Notes: generated by a model from the sequence alone, not told the origin. A stretch of DNA of 64,000 nucleotides from Lentilactobacillus kefiri (GCF_007989105.1 NZ_BJVK01000005.1:1-64000); one strand, 5' to 3'. Counted from the stretch's first letter, positions 29,377 to 38,875 are shown. Numbers and translations: made by a program.

Positions 29377-29595
29377 ATGAGAAATTGGTTAGACCGATTT
29401 ACAGAAGCTGGGGCGATGGGAACTGCCGCGGTGATTGCACCAATTGGTGGCATTGAGTACCAAGACCAACTTCACGTTTTCTATAGTGAAACCGAGGTTG
29501 CGCCAACGACCAAGAAGCTGTATGACGAATTAACCGGCATTCAGTTTGGCGATGTTGAAGCACCAAACGGATGGATTCAAAAAGTCGAATTTTAA
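29377..29595 (+). pseudogene. C-terminal fragment of a second branched-chain aminotransferase
   Basis: From about 29386 the reading frame gives RFTEAGAMGTAAVIAPIGG and then HVFYSETEVAPTTKKLYDE, ending GWIQKVEF. This aligns with the last 65 or so residues of the intact ilvE just upstream (KFTEAGAMGTAAVISPVGS, HVFYSETKPGPVTQKLYD). The rest of the enzyme, including the PLP lysine, is absent. The two copies differ at many positions, so this is the remnant of an old paralogue, not a fresh duplication. The first in-frame ATG (29377) has no ribosome site. A terminator follows 10 bp after the stop. Confidence 0.88.
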
Positions 29596-29605
29596 ATGAG
29601 GTGTC

Positions 29606-29646
29606 AAAAGGCTGATTTTCATGATTCTGATGAAAATAGCCTTTTT
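29606..29646 (+). terminator. Intrinsic terminator before hisK
   Basis: AAAAGGCT-G-ATTTTCAT pairs with ATGAAAAT-A-GCCTTTTT around a 7-base loop. It originally closed the fragmented aminotransferase gene and now lies 29 bp ahead of the hisK start. Confidence 0.85.
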
Positions 29647-29674
29647 AACCAGAATTTGCAGGGAGATGTTAAAC

Positions 29675-30511
29675 GTGATCAAAAGAGAAGGCCATTCCCA
29701 TACGGAATTTTGTCCGCATGGCAGTGGCGATGATGTTGAGCTCATGATTCAAAAAGCGATTCGTCTGGGCTTTAAAGAATACAGTATCACCGAACACGCA
29801 CCACTGCCTGCCGGTTTTTCCAAAATGTATGCCGGTATTCCAACCGGACTGAGTGAGGCGTCAATGGCGGCCTCGGACCTGGATGCTTATTTTGCCAAAA
29901 CGGATTTAATGAGAAAAAAATACGCCGACCAAATCAAGATTCACGTCGGCTTTGAAATCGACTACCTGCCTGATTTTACCGATTGGACCCGGGCTTTTTT
30001 AAATGAGTACGGGCCACAAACCGATGACAACATTTTATCGGTTCACTTTATGAAGGGTAGGGATGGCAAGTTTTGGTGTGTTGACGATACGACTACGGAT
30101 TTCAAAGAAGGGCTGTTAAGCCAATTCACGTCTTCTCAGGCCCTTTATGCCGCCTACTTTGAGCAGGTTCTGGCATCTGCCAACGTTGATTTTGGTCAGT
30201 ACGCACCTAATCGGATTGGCCATATGACTTTGATTAAAAAATTTCAAGATTATTTTCACCTGGATCGGCAGTTTTCTTCGGCCAACCTGCAAAAAGTTGC
30301 TGAAATCCTTGAGGCCCTTAAACGAAACCATCTTGAACTTGATTTGAATGCTGCGGGGCTGTACAAACAATATTGCAACGAACAGTATCCAAGCTATTCA
30401 ATTATAAAAATGGCAAAGAAATTAGAAATTCCTTTTGTCTACGGCAGCGATGCGCATTCCATTGATGATATTGGCCGTGGGTACAATGGCCTGATTTCAT
30501 TGGTTGAATAA
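29675..30511 (+). CDS. hisK: Histidinol-phosphatase, PHP family
   Basis: A 278-residue PHP-domain phosphatase that removes phosphate from histidinol phosphate, the step before HisD. Metal-ligand motifs are visible: GHSHTEFCPHG, ITEHAPLP, HVGFEIDYLPDF, SVHFMKG and the terminal YGSDAHS. GTG at 29675 follows CAGGGAG with 9 bases of spacing; an ATG at 29621 would sit inside the terminator loop and adds 18 unlikely residues. HisB downstream lacks a phosphatase domain, so a separate enzyme like this is required. It is just ahead of the his promoter and T-box. Confidence 0.9.
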   Translation: MIKREGHSHTEFCPHGSGDDVELMIQKAIRLGFKEYSITEHAPLPAGFSKMYAGIPTGLSEASMAASDLDAYFAKTDLMRKKYADQIKIHVGFEIDYLPDFTDWTRAFLNEYGPQTDDNILSVHFMKGRDGKFWCVDDTTTDFKEGLLSQFTSSQALYAAYFEQVLASANVDFGQYAPNRIGHMTLIKKFQDYFHLDRQFSSANLQKVAEILEALKRNHLELDLNAAGLYKQYCNEQYPSYSIIKMAKKLEIPFVYGSDAHSIDDIGRGYNGLISLVE

Positions 30512-30515
30512 AGGC

Positions 30516-30543
30516 TTGACTTTTTGATGTTTGATGATAGTAT
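30516..30543 (+). promoter_or_regulatory. Predicted promoter of the his operon
   Basis: TTGACT and TAGTAT are separated by 16 bp and start 5 bp after the hisK stop. The T-box leader begins about 45 bp downstream. Confidence 0.65.
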
Positions 30544-30589
30544 ATTGAATTAAGCAAAGGGAAAGTTAATAAAATAAGGTTTTGATTAG

Positions 30590-30858
30590 AAAAAGTAACC
30601 AGTTTTGAATTCAAAGAGAGTTCCGTGGCTGAGAAGGAGCATTTCGAATTGGCGAACACACATCTATGAACCAACCAGCTGAACCAAGTAGGCTGATTCG
30701 CATGTTTAGCGTTATCAGGGTTACCGTATCTGTTATCACAGGATGACTAGATATTGGCAACGTAAGGCCGGCTACTGTGAGGTAGCGGCAAATTGAGGTG
30801 GAACCACGACTTTAAGGCGTCCTCGAAGACTGAATATCAGTTTTCGGGGACTTTTTTT
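30590..30858 (+). promoter_or_regulatory. T-box riboswitch leader of the his operon (candidate His specifier)
   Basis: The T-box AGGTGGAACCACG is at 30796-30808. A long terminator hairpin (30819-30850) with a seven-U tract overlaps the end of the leader. Upstream sequence has the length and features of a full T-box with stem I to III (GTGGCTGAGAAGGAGC, GCGAACACACATC). The specifier region holds CAC, a histidine codon, in GAA-CAC-A context. Together with hisZ directly downstream, the leader should sense uncharged tRNA-His. The specifier assignment is by eye. Confidence 0.88.
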
Positions 30859-30876
30859 ATTGAAATGGAAGTGACA

Positions 30877-32019
30877 ATGATGAAAAACAAAAATTTACCA
30901 AGTGGTACCCGCGACGAATTTGGAAGTGAAGCAGAAATCAAAGAAACCATTGAAAATAAACTTTTCAAAACATTTCGTCAACGCGGATTTAGAAAATTAA
31001 CAACGCCGGTTTTGGAATATTCGGACGTTTTCCAACCATTGAATGCAGAAAATTATCGATCGTACCAACTGTTGGACGATCAAGGAGAATCACTGGTCTT
31101 ACGGCCAGACCTGACACTGCCAGTTGCCCGGGTGATGAGTACCACGGGAATTGAATTGCCGGTCAAGTGGTATTACGGCGGGGATGTCTTCCGGGTTAAA
31201 AAACAGCTTTCCGGGGGCTACAACCAATTAACCCAAGCGGGGATTGAAATTGTTGGGTATAAGGGCATTAAAGCCGATTGGGAATGTTTGGAAATTGCGT
31301 TGACCGGCTGCCAGAAAATGGCAATTGATGATGTCACCATCGAATTAAGTCACGCAAAATTCGTTGATACTTTGATTGATCAGCTGGCATTACCGAAGCC
31401 CACCAAAGATAGTATCAAAACCGCCTTGTTTGAAAAGAATCTCAGCAAGTACGACCAATTGTTAAGACCGTTGGAAAAAACAGCTTTTGGCCATTTTCTC
31501 AGTGAATGGCCATGGTTGTTTGGCAGCTTCGATGAGGTGATGACTGCCCTTGAGACATTACCTGAGGTTGAGGTACTCCAACCGATTATCAACGATTTAC
31601 AAGCGACCAAGCAGTTTATCAAAGGGCTTTTTCCGAAAGTGAACGTGACCCTCGATCTCAGTATCCCATCGCCGCAAACCTATTACACCGGGATGGCATT
31701 TCGCGGCTTCACTGAAAAATCGGCAGGATACCTATTTAGCGGCGGTCGATATGACGACCTGCTGACCAATTTCCAAAATGTCAAAACAGCGGCCGTTGGG
31801 GTTGCCTTTGACGTTGACGCATTGGTTGAACGAACGCCGGTTTCACCGTCACAGCCGAAAACCTTGGTGTTCTTTGACACCGATCAATGGGATGAAGCCG
31901 AAAAGGCCTTAAAGACAATTCCAAATTCAACGTTGTGTCTGACAAGTAGTCTTGATGCCGCTAAGAAGCTTGCCGCCGGGACGAACAGCCGACTGATTGA
32001 TTTAACGGAAAGCAGGTGA
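30877..32019 (+). CDS. hisZ: ATP phosphoribosyltransferase regulatory subunit HisZ
   Basis: A 380-residue paralogue of histidyl-tRNA synthetase lacking the anticodon-binding domain. HisZ pairs with the short HisG to form active ATP phosphoribosyltransferase. It shows NLPSGTRDEF at the start, the class II core motifs LLDDQGESLVLRPDLTLPVAR, and FRGFTEKSAGYLFSGGRYDDL toward the end. ATG 30877 (or 30880) is the natural start; a longer reading from 30793 would run through the T-box terminator. First gene of the his operon, 4 bp before hisG. Confidence 0.93.
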   Translation: MMKNKNLPSGTRDEFGSEAEIKETIENKLFKTFRQRGFRKLTTPVLEYSDVFQPLNAENYRSYQLLDDQGESLVLRPDLTLPVARVMSTTGIELPVKWYYGGDVFRVKKQLSGGYNQLTQAGIEIVGYKGIKADWECLEIALTGCQKMAIDDVTIELSHAKFVDTLIDQLALPKPTKDSIKTALFEKNLSKYDQLLRPLEKTAFGHFLSEWPWLFGSFDEVMTALETLPEVEVLQPIINDLQATKQFIKGLFPKVNVTLDLSIPSPQTYYTGMAFRGFTEKSAGYLFSGGRYDDLLTNFQNVKTAAVGVAFDVDALVERTPVSPSQPKTLVFFDTDQWDEAEKALKTIPNSTLCLTSSLDAAKKLAAGTNSRLIDLTESR

Positions 32020-32023
32020 CAAA

Positions 32024-32677
32024 ATGCAACGGATCAAAATTGCTTTAACCAAAGGCAGAACTGAAGAACAGGTTGTGCCATTACTTGAACAAGCCGGAAT
32101 TAATTGTGAAGGTATCCGTCATAAAGGCCGCCGGTTGATATTCGACGAAGATCCACGATATGAAATTATTTTGGTAAAAGGGCCGGATGTCCTGACATAT
32201 TTGAATAACGGCTCCGTTCAAATCGGAATTGTCGGGAGTGACATTTTAAGTGAGCAGGAAAACTTTCAATACGCAATGTTGGATTTGGACGTTGGCAAAT
32301 GCCGATTTGTACTGGCATCAACCAAGGATTTCAATCCCCAAGTCCACCGGCGAAAAATCATTGCAACCAAGTATCCCAACATTACCAAACGGTATTTTCA
32401 AGGAATTGGCGAAGATGTTGAAATCATCAAAATTGAAGGTTCGGTTGAATTGGCCCCTTTGATTGGGCTTGCCGACGCGATTGTCGATATTGTCGAAACC
32501 GGCAATACGCTGAAAGAAAACAACCTTCAGATTTTTGCCAAGCTCCAGCAGGTCAATACCAAAGTGGTCGTGAACCGGTTGGCCTTACGACAGTACCAAC
32601 CTCAAATAAAAGAACTGATTGCCAACTTACAAACGACCAACCAGCAAGTTGTCCAGAAAAAATCAACCAAGGAGTGA
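32024..32677 (+). CDS. hisG: ATP phosphoribosyltransferase catalytic subunit (short HisG)
   Basis: A 217-residue HisG of the short form, which needs HisZ. It catalyses the first committed step of histidine synthesis, joining ATP and PRPP. Motifs are IKIALTKGRTEEQVVPLLEQ, GIVGSDIL, and the PRPP loop region in LADAIVDIVETGNTLKEN. Length matches the short family (205-220). Its stop is 5 bp before hisB; hisD, which normally follows hisG in Lactobacillaceae, is absent. Confidence 0.95.
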   Translation: MQRIKIALTKGRTEEQVVPLLEQAGINCEGIRHKGRRLIFDEDPRYEIILVKGPDVLTYLNNGSVQIGIVGSDILSEQENFQYAMLDLDVGKCRFVLASTKDFNPQVHRRKIIATKYPNITKRYFQGIGEDVEIIKIEGSVELAPLIGLADAIVDIVETGNTLKENNLQIFAKLQQVNTKVVVNRLALRQYQPQIKELIANLQTTNQQVVQKKSTKE

Positions 32678-32682
32678 GCTAA

Positions 32683-33267
32683 ATGAGAACTGCAACCATT
32701 TCCCGCAACACAAATGAAACCCAAATTGAACTGTCGATTAATTTAGATGATTATTCGAAAATTCAAATTGATACCGGCATCGGATTCTTCAATCATATGC
32801 TTGATGCATTTGCCCGTCATGGACGTTTTGGCCTGGTTGTTAAAGCCAAAGGTGATTTGGATGTCGATCCTCATCACACCACTGAAGACGTCGGCATTGC
32901 CCTGGGGCTGTCTTTAAAAGAGGCTCTTGGTGATAAAGCCGGTATTGAACGTTTTGGCTCCGCTCTAATCCCCTTGGATGAAACATTAAGCCGGGTGGTT
33001 ATTGATTTATCAGGCCGATCATATTTGGTATTTAAAGCTGAATTTGCCAATGATCATTTAGGCGGATACGACACCGAAGTCACAGAAGATTTCTTCCAGG
33101 CATTCGCGTTCAATGCTGAATTGAACCTTCACGCAGAAGTACTATATGGCAGAAATACCCACCACAAGATTGAAACGCTGTTTAAGGCACTGGGAAGGGC
33201 GTTAAGAGCCGCGGTTACCATTAACCCGGAGATTAAAGGCATCCCTTCCACCAAGGGGGTCATTTAA
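32683..33267 (+). CDS. hisB: Imidazoleglycerol-phosphate dehydratase HisB
   Basis: A 194-residue monofunctional dehydratase making imidazole acetol phosphate. The duplicated metal-binding motifs [12 protein letters not shown] (about 65-76) and [15 protein letters not shown] (about 163-177) are intact, as is [15 protein letters not shown] at the start. There is no N-terminal phosphatase domain, consistent with the separate hisK. AAGGAGTGAG precedes the ATG. Its stop shares a base with the hisH start. Confidence 0.96.
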   Translation: MRTATISRNTNETQIELSINLDDYSKIQIDTGIGFFNHMLDAFARHGRFGLVVKAKGDLDVDPHHTTEDVGIALGLSLKEALGDKAGIERFGSALIPLDETLSRVVIDLSGRSYLVFKAEFANDHLGGYDTEVTEDFFQAFAFNAELNLHAEVLYGRNTHHKIETLFKALGRALRAAVTINPEIKGIPSTKGVI

Positions 33268-33827
33268 TGATAACGGTGATTGATTATGATACTGGAAACA
33301 CGCGCAACGTAAAAAACGCCTTGGACTTTTTAGGGGTTGAAAATCAATTGACGTCAAAACCCACTGATATTTTAAATTCTGACGGTTTGATTCTTCCAGG
33401 CGTTGGCGCCTTTAAAAAAGCCGTTGACGCGTTAAATGAACGCAAGTTGGTGCCGGTCATTCAGCAGGCCGCCAATCAAGGAATTCCGATTCTGGGGATT
33501 TGTTTGGGGATGCAGCTATTGTTTGATAAAAGTTATGAATTTGGTGAATCCGACGGCTTGGGACTGATTGACGGCGAAGTGGTGCCGATTCCTGATAACC
33601 TCGGTGTCAAAGTGCCCCATATGGGATGGGATAAAAACATCTCTGTTAAAGCTGATCCTTTGGCAGACGGGTTTGATGGTCAGTTCAGCTATTTTGTTCA
33701 TTCCTACTATGTAAAGACCGCTGAGAAAAACATTTTATCGTTCGTGGACTATGGCGTTAAAATTCCCAGCATTGTTAGACGCCGAAACGTGATTGGGTTT
33801 CAATTTCATCCGGAAAAAAGCGGTTAG
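33267..33827 (+). CDS. hisH: Imidazole glycerol phosphate synthase subunit HisH, truncated by a premature stop
   Basis: A 186-residue glutamine amidotransferase that supplies ammonia to HisF. The nucleophile cysteine is in GICLGMQLLF, and the His-Glu pair in FQFHPEKSG at the very end. Normal HisH continues for 15-20 more residues. Here TAG (33825-33827) follows Gly, yet the same frame goes on as VGLQALSKFKEM, a good match to the usual GxxLLxNF tail, before reaching TGA at 33891. A single base change of a Glu codon (GAG to TAG) explains this. The catalytic triad survives, but the last helix is lost, so stability or HisF contact may suffer. Confidence 0.88.
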   Translation: MITVIDYDTGNTRNVKNALDFLGVENQLTSKPTDILNSDGLILPGVGAFKKAVDALNERKLVPVIQQAANQGIPILGICLGMQLLFDKSYEFGESDGLGLIDGEVVPIPDNLGVKVPHMGWDKNISVKADPLADGFDGQFSYFVHSYYVKTAEKNILSFVDYGVKIPSIVRRRNVIGFQFHPEKSG

Positions 33828-33870
33828 GTTGGGTTACAGGCTCTTTCAAAATTCAAGGAGATGACTGAAA

Positions 33871-34599
33871 ATGCAGATTATTCCCGCAATTGATTTAAAG
33901 AATCAAAAGAGTGTCCGCTTATACCAGGGTGATTTCCGGAAAACGACCGTGATTAACGATTCACCCCTTGACCAGGCAATGGCCATCGAGGATGCCGGGT
34001 TAACCAACCTTCATTTGGTTGATCTGGATGGGGCAAAATCGGGCCGGCCAGTCAATCGGGCACTGATTGAACAAATATGTGCCCAAACCAAGTTAAAGGT
34101 GGAGGTTGGCGGTGGCATTCGGTCACTTTCCCAAATCAATGCCTATTTGACATCCGGGGTGTCACGGGTGATTTTAGGATCAGCTGCTTTGAATGACCCT
34201 CAGGTGGTGCAAAGAGCGATCGCGCAGTTTGGTGCCGATCAGATTGTGGTTGGAATCGACGGCCTGAATGGTCGAGTTGCTGTGTCCGGCTGGCTTGAGC
34301 AAAGTTCCGTTGAGATGAGTGAACTGATGGGGGCAATGGTTGCCTTTGGGGTTACAACCTTCATCGTGACGGATATTTCCAGGGATGGCACGATGACCGG
34401 GCCCAACACTGATCAATTAAAAAAATTCCAATCTAAATTTCCACAAGCCACAGTGGTTGCTTCCGGGGGAATTCGAAATGTGGCCGACCTCAAAGAATTG
34501 GAAGCGGCAGGAATCAAAGCGGCGATTGTTGGTAAAGCAATGGCAACCGGTGATTTACCGTTGAGCGTATTGACGGGGGTGAATGCCAATGTTGGCTAA
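33871..34599 (+). CDS. hisA: ProFAR isomerase HisA
   Basis: A 242-residue (beta/alpha)8 barrel that isomerises ProFAR to [24 protein letters not shown] at the start, [10 protein letters not shown], and the second phosphate-binding site [13 protein letters not shown] are conserved. AAGGAG lies 10 bases before the ATG, inside the lost tail of hisH. It overlaps hisF by 11 bases. Confidence 0.95.
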   Translation: MQIIPAIDLKNQKSVRLYQGDFRKTTVINDSPLDQAMAIEDAGLTNLHLVDLDGAKSGRPVNRALIEQICAQTKLKVEVGGGIRSLSQINAYLTSGVSRVILGSAALNDPQVVQRAIAQFGADQIVVGIDGLNGRVAVSGWLEQSSVEMSELMGAMVAFGVTTFIVTDISRDGTMTGPNTDQLKKFQSKFPQATVVASGGIRNVADLKELEAAGIKAAIVGKAMATGDLPLSVLTGVNANVG

Positions 34600-35347
34600 A
34601 CGAATTATCCCTTGTCTGGACGTTGATCATGGCCGGGTAAAAAAGGGAGTCAATTTTATCAATTTAAAAGATGTTGGCGATCCAGCCGAAATTGCGGCTG
34701 CCTATCAAAAGCAGGGGGCGGACGAATTAGTTTTTTTAGACATCACCGCGACTAATGAAAAGCGCAAGGCAATTATTGAGACAATTGAAAAAGTTGCCAG
34801 TCGGGTGTTTATGCCGCTGACGGTCGGCGGTGGGATTCATAGTGTTGATGACATGCAAAGCCTACTGAAAGCCGGGGCCGATAAAACGGCGGTAAATTCC
34901 GCGGCAGTCAGCAATCCGGCACTGATCACGGCAGGAGCTGAAAAGTTCGGTTCCCAGTGCGTGGTGCTGGCAATTGATGCCAAATGGAATGCGGCCAGTC
35001 AACAATACGATGTTTATGCCAACGGCGGCAGAAAGCAGACACCCTTGAATGCGATTGAATGGGCAAAACGTGGGGTTGAGCTTGGGGCCGGAGAGCTTTT
35101 GGTAACCAGCATGGATAAGGACGGAACTAAAAGCGGATATGACATTGATCTGTACCGAAAGCTCACCGAGGCCGTCAACGTTCCGGTGATTGCTTCCGGC
35201 GGCTGTGGACAATTGCAGGATTTCGCCGAAGTGTTTGATCAGGGGAATGTTGATGGTGCCTTGGCAGCTTCTGTGTTTCATTTTGGCGAACTAACGATTG
35301 AAGATGTTAAAGCCGATTTACGGAAAGCCGGGGTGGCTGTCAGATGA
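34589..35347 (+). CDS. hisF: Imidazole glycerol phosphate synthase subunit HisF
   Basis: A 252-residue barrel cyclase that uses ammonia from HisH to split PRFAR into imidazole glycerol phosphate and AICAR. Start [20 protein letters not shown] carries the catalytic Asp of [16 protein letters not shown] holds the second catalytic Asp; [13 protein letters not shown] is the phosphate site. ATG 34589 gives the usual N terminus; one two codons earlier is possible. Full length, in contrast to its partner hisH. The stop overlaps hisIE by 4 bases. Confidence 0.95.
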   Translation: MLAKRIIPCLDVDHGRVKKGVNFINLKDVGDPAEIAAAYQKQGADELVFLDITATNEKRKAIIETIEKVASRVFMPLTVGGGIHSVDDMQSLLKAGADKTAVNSAAVSNPALITAGAEKFGSQCVVLAIDAKWNAASQQYDVYANGGRKQTPLNAIEWAKRGVELGAGELLVTSMDKDGTKSGYDIDLYRKLTEAVNVPVIASGGCGQLQDFAEVFDQGNVDGALAASVFHFGELTIEDVKADLRKAGVAVR

Positions 35348-36003
35348 AACCAGATTTTAAGAAATATCCAGATGGCTTGGTGCCGGCAGTTGTGGTTGAT
35401 AATCAGACCCAACAAGTGTTGATGATGGCCTATGTTAATGAAGAAAGCTTCAATTTATGTATGAAAACCCGACAAACCTGGTTTTGGTCCCGAAGCCGGC
35501 AGGAGCTGTGGCATAAAGGCGAAACCAGCGGTAATACGCAAGAGATCGTTTCAATGGAGATTGATTGTGATGAGGATACGCTGCTGATGAAAGTGAATCC
35601 TGCCGGTCCGGCTTGCCATACCGGTCACACCAGCTGCTTTTATCGAACGATTTTACCGGAACAGGTTAAGGAGGAATCAACCATGCAAGATTTAGATGAA
35701 CTGTATCAATTAATTTTAAAACGTAAAAACAACCCTGAAAAAGGCTCATATACTGATTACTTATTTACAAAAGGCTTGGACAAGATTCTTAAGAAAGTTG
35801 GCGAAGAGGCCACTGAAGTCGTTGTTGCGGCGAAGAATCCGTCCGACCCGGAGTTCATCCTGGAAGTTGCCGATCTGGCCTATCACGTTGAAGTCTTGAT
35901 GGCTCAACGCGGTATCACACCCGACCAAATTAAAAAGGAACTTGCCGGCCGTGAAGGAAAGCAAAGCATTACAAAGGATCGAAAAGAAATTAAGGAGTGG
36001 TAG
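35344..36003 (+). CDS. hisIE: Bifunctional phosphoribosyl-AMP cyclohydrolase / phosphoribosyl-ATP pyrophosphatase HisIE
   Basis: A 219-residue fusion. Residues 1 to about 108 are the HisI cyclohydrolase ([31 protein letters not shown], zinc cysteines in DCDEDTLL and [11 protein letters not shown]). Residues from about 114 are the HisE pyrophosphohydrolase ([32 protein letters not shown]). The linker EQVKEEST is short. An excellent ribosome site and in-frame ATG lie exactly at the joint (see the separate entry), so free HisE may also be made. It overlaps hisF by 4 bases. Confidence 0.95.
   Translation: MKPDFKKYPDGLVPAVVVDNQTQQVLMMAYVNEESFNLCMKTRQTWFWSRSRQELWHKGETSGNTQEIVSMEIDCDEDTLLMKVNPAGPACHTGHTSCFYRTILPEQVKEESTMQDLDELYQLILKRKNNPEKGSYTDYLFTKGLDKILKKVGEEATEVVVAAKNPSDPEFILEVADLAYHVEVLMAQRGITPDQIKKELAGREGKQSITKDRKEIKEW
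35668..35685 (+). promoter_or_regulatory. Internal Shine-Dalgarno and ATG at the HisI/HisE joint
   Basis: AAGGAGG (35668-35674), 8 bases, then ATG (35683) in frame as codon 114 of hisIE. The protein from this ATG is a complete HisE domain of 106 residues. Confidence 0.65.
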
Positions 36004-36005
36004 GC

Positions 36006-37085
36006 ATGGTCAAAGAAGCTGTTAAACATCTGGAACCATACGTCCCCGAACTGACTTTGGATCAACTGAAGAAAAAAGTCGGCCTCGATAAGCTTGTCCG
36101 GTTATCCGCCAACGAAAATGCTTTTGGCACGTCACCGGATGTGGCCAAAGCACTGGATAAATGGCATTATCAAAATGCCAATTTGTATCCGGACAGTAAC
36201 GCCGAAGAGTTAAGAGAAATCATTGCCACTCAGTTTGACATCAAGCCTGACAAGTTGATCTTTGGTAACGGACTGGATGAAATTATCGAACTTTTATCCA
36301 GGGTGCTTTTGGAACCCGGGGATGAGGTGCTTGATCCCGAACCGACTTTTTCCGAGTATGCGCTGCATTCTGCCATTGAGGGTGCCAAACTTAAATCAGT
36401 TGCCCTGGATGAATCCGGAACCATTGATTTGAAGGCGATGGTCTGTGCGGTCACTCCCAAGACAAAAATGGTTTGGATCTGTAATCCCAACAATCCAACC
36501 GGGACTTTTCTGGAAGCCGACGCCATTCGCTCATTTATTGCTGATATTCCCGCCAGTGTGACGGTGATTGTTGATGAGGCTTACATCGATTTTACCGGCA
36601 ACCCTAAAGATTCTGCGATTGGGCTGACTGATGAGTTTTCGAACTTAGTGGTATTACGGACATTTTCAAAGGCATACGGTTTGGCTAACTTTCGGGTTGG
36701 CTTTGCGGTGTGTTCCGAGCCCCTCATCGGGTATCTTCAAGCCGTTAGACTACCATATAATTTAAGTACATTTGCTGAAATTGCCGCAACGGCTGCTTTC
36801 AAGGATCAGGCATTTGTGGCAGCAACCGTTAAAAAGGTGATTGAGGAACGCAAAAAGTGGGAACACTTTCTTATCAAAAGCGGTTTACCATTTTATGATT
36901 CCGCAACGAATTTTATTTTCTTTCAGGTAAAAGGTGGCGATGCTGATGAGCTTCATAAATTTTTGTTGGAGAATGGTTACCTTCTTCGGAACGGTTTACG
37001 CAAGGGTTGGCTGCGGGTTACCATCGGCAAGCCGGAAGCCAATGCGGCCGTTCAAAAACTAATTTCAAAATTTCTTGCAATATAA
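36006..37085 (+). CDS. hisC: Histidinol-phosphate aminotransferase HisC
   Basis: A 359-residue fold-type I PLP aminotransferase making histidinol phosphate from imidazole acetol phosphate and glutamate. Motifs are RLSANENAFGTSP, NPNNPTGTFLEAD, VDEAYIDF, and the PLP lysine in LRTFSKAYGLANFRVGF. ATG 36006 has AAGGAG 8 bases upstream; a GTG three codons earlier would overlap that site. It is the last gene of the operon. Confidence 0.95.
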   Translation: MVKEAVKHLEPYVPELTLDQLKKKVGLDKLVRLSANENAFGTSPDVAKALDKWHYQNANLYPDSNAEELREIIATQFDIKPDKLIFGNGLDEIIELLSRVLLEPGDEVLDPEPTFSEYALHSAIEGAKLKSVALDESGTIDLKAMVCAVTPKTKMVWICNPNNPTGTFLEADAIRSFIADIPASVTVIVDEAYIDFTGNPKDSAIGLTDEFSNLVVLRTFSKAYGLANFRVGFAVCSEPLIGYLQAVRLPYNLSTFAEIAATAAFKDQAFVAATVKKVIEERKKWEHFLIKSGLPFYDSATNFIFFQVKGGDADELHKFLLENGYLLRNGLRKGWLRVTIGKPEANAAVQKLISKFLAI

Positions 37086-37101
37086 TTACTTACAAAAAGT
37101 A

Positions 37102-37120
37102 GCATTCGATTCGAGAATGC
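37102..37120 (+). terminator. Short hairpin after hisC (weak terminator candidate)
   Basis: GCATTC and GAATGC form a 6-bp stem with a 7-base loop, followed by a T-rich but interrupted stretch. Termination would be weak. Confidence 0.35.
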
Positions 37121-37183
37121 GTTAATATTAGTTTTACTGGAAATTACGACCTTCAACTCGTGGATTCTCCAGAATCTAATTGA

Positions 37184-38323
<1,140 letters not shown>

Positions 38324-38328
38324 AGATA

Positions 38329-38367
38329 CAAAAAAAGTTGACGAAATTTCGTCAGCTTTTTTATTTT
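38329..38367 (+). terminator. Intrinsic terminator after mnmA
   Basis: AAAGTTGACGAA pairs with TTCGTCAGCTTT (one wobble) around 2 bases of loop and ends TTTTTTATTTT. Confidence 0.9.
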
Positions 38368-38399
38368 ATCTTGATTATTTTTAAATTAAACGTGTGTGG

Positions 38400-38795
38400 T
38401 TAACAGCCCGACCAACCGGCCGTAATTCCCTTTTTGAATGCTGCCAATACTTCAGCACCATTGGTAATTTGAACAGCTCCGTCCAATAATTCAGCATCGT
38501 CGCTTAAACGAATGCTGTTAGCCTGAAAGTCCAACTTGAGGCCTTTTCCCAGGAAGGTTAAATCATAGCTGGATGTATAAAGTGGAATGTTGGCATCATT
38601 TTCCAGTTGGATCGGATAAGCCGAGTCCGGCTGATCCAAGATAACCAGGCTAAAGTCGGCACCAATTGTGCAGGCGCCACCTTTTAAAGAATACTTGCCA
38701 CCGCCGTCATCGGCTATCAACAGAAGGGTTTTGCCTTTAAATCGTGAATCACTCAGTAGGGTTTTCATTGAATCGGTTATTTTGATTTTTGCCAT
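38400..38795 (-). CDS. Iron-sulfur cluster biosynthesis family (HesB/IscA-like) protein
   Basis: A 131-residue protein resembling the lactobacillus iron-sulfur cluster biosynthesis family, with the beta-rich HesB/IscA fold (KTLLLIADDGGGKYSLKG, TIGADFSLVILDQ). Only two cysteines are present: one in GGACTIG (about residue 42) and the last residue (GWSGC). The C-x-C pair that A-type carriers use for clusters is missing, so a carrier role is doubtful. It is on the minus strand, alone, between mnmA and the phosphatase gene. The ATG has GGAGGCG upstream. Function is unproven. Confidence 0.7.
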   Translation of the reverse strand: MAKIKITDSMKTLLSDSRFKGKTLLLIADDGGGKYSLKGGACTIGADFSLVILDQPDSAYPIQLENDANIPLYTSSYDLTFLGKGLKLDFQANSIRLSDDAELLDGAVQITNGAEVLAAFKKGITAGWSGC

Positions 38796-38875
38796 GATTA
38801 TTCGCCTCCAACTATATTGTACACAATTGTTTTAAAAGTAAAAGCAAATTTTTAATTAGAAGTTCCGTTATGCTT

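Noticed and set aside
30793-30876. Upstream extension of hisZ
   Set aside because: These codons run through the T-box and its terminator hairpin; HisZ homology starts at NLPSGTRDEF.
32683-33267. HisB as the bifunctional phosphatase-dehydratase
   Set aside because: At 194 residues it holds only the dehydratase; the phosphatase is the separate PHP protein at 29675.
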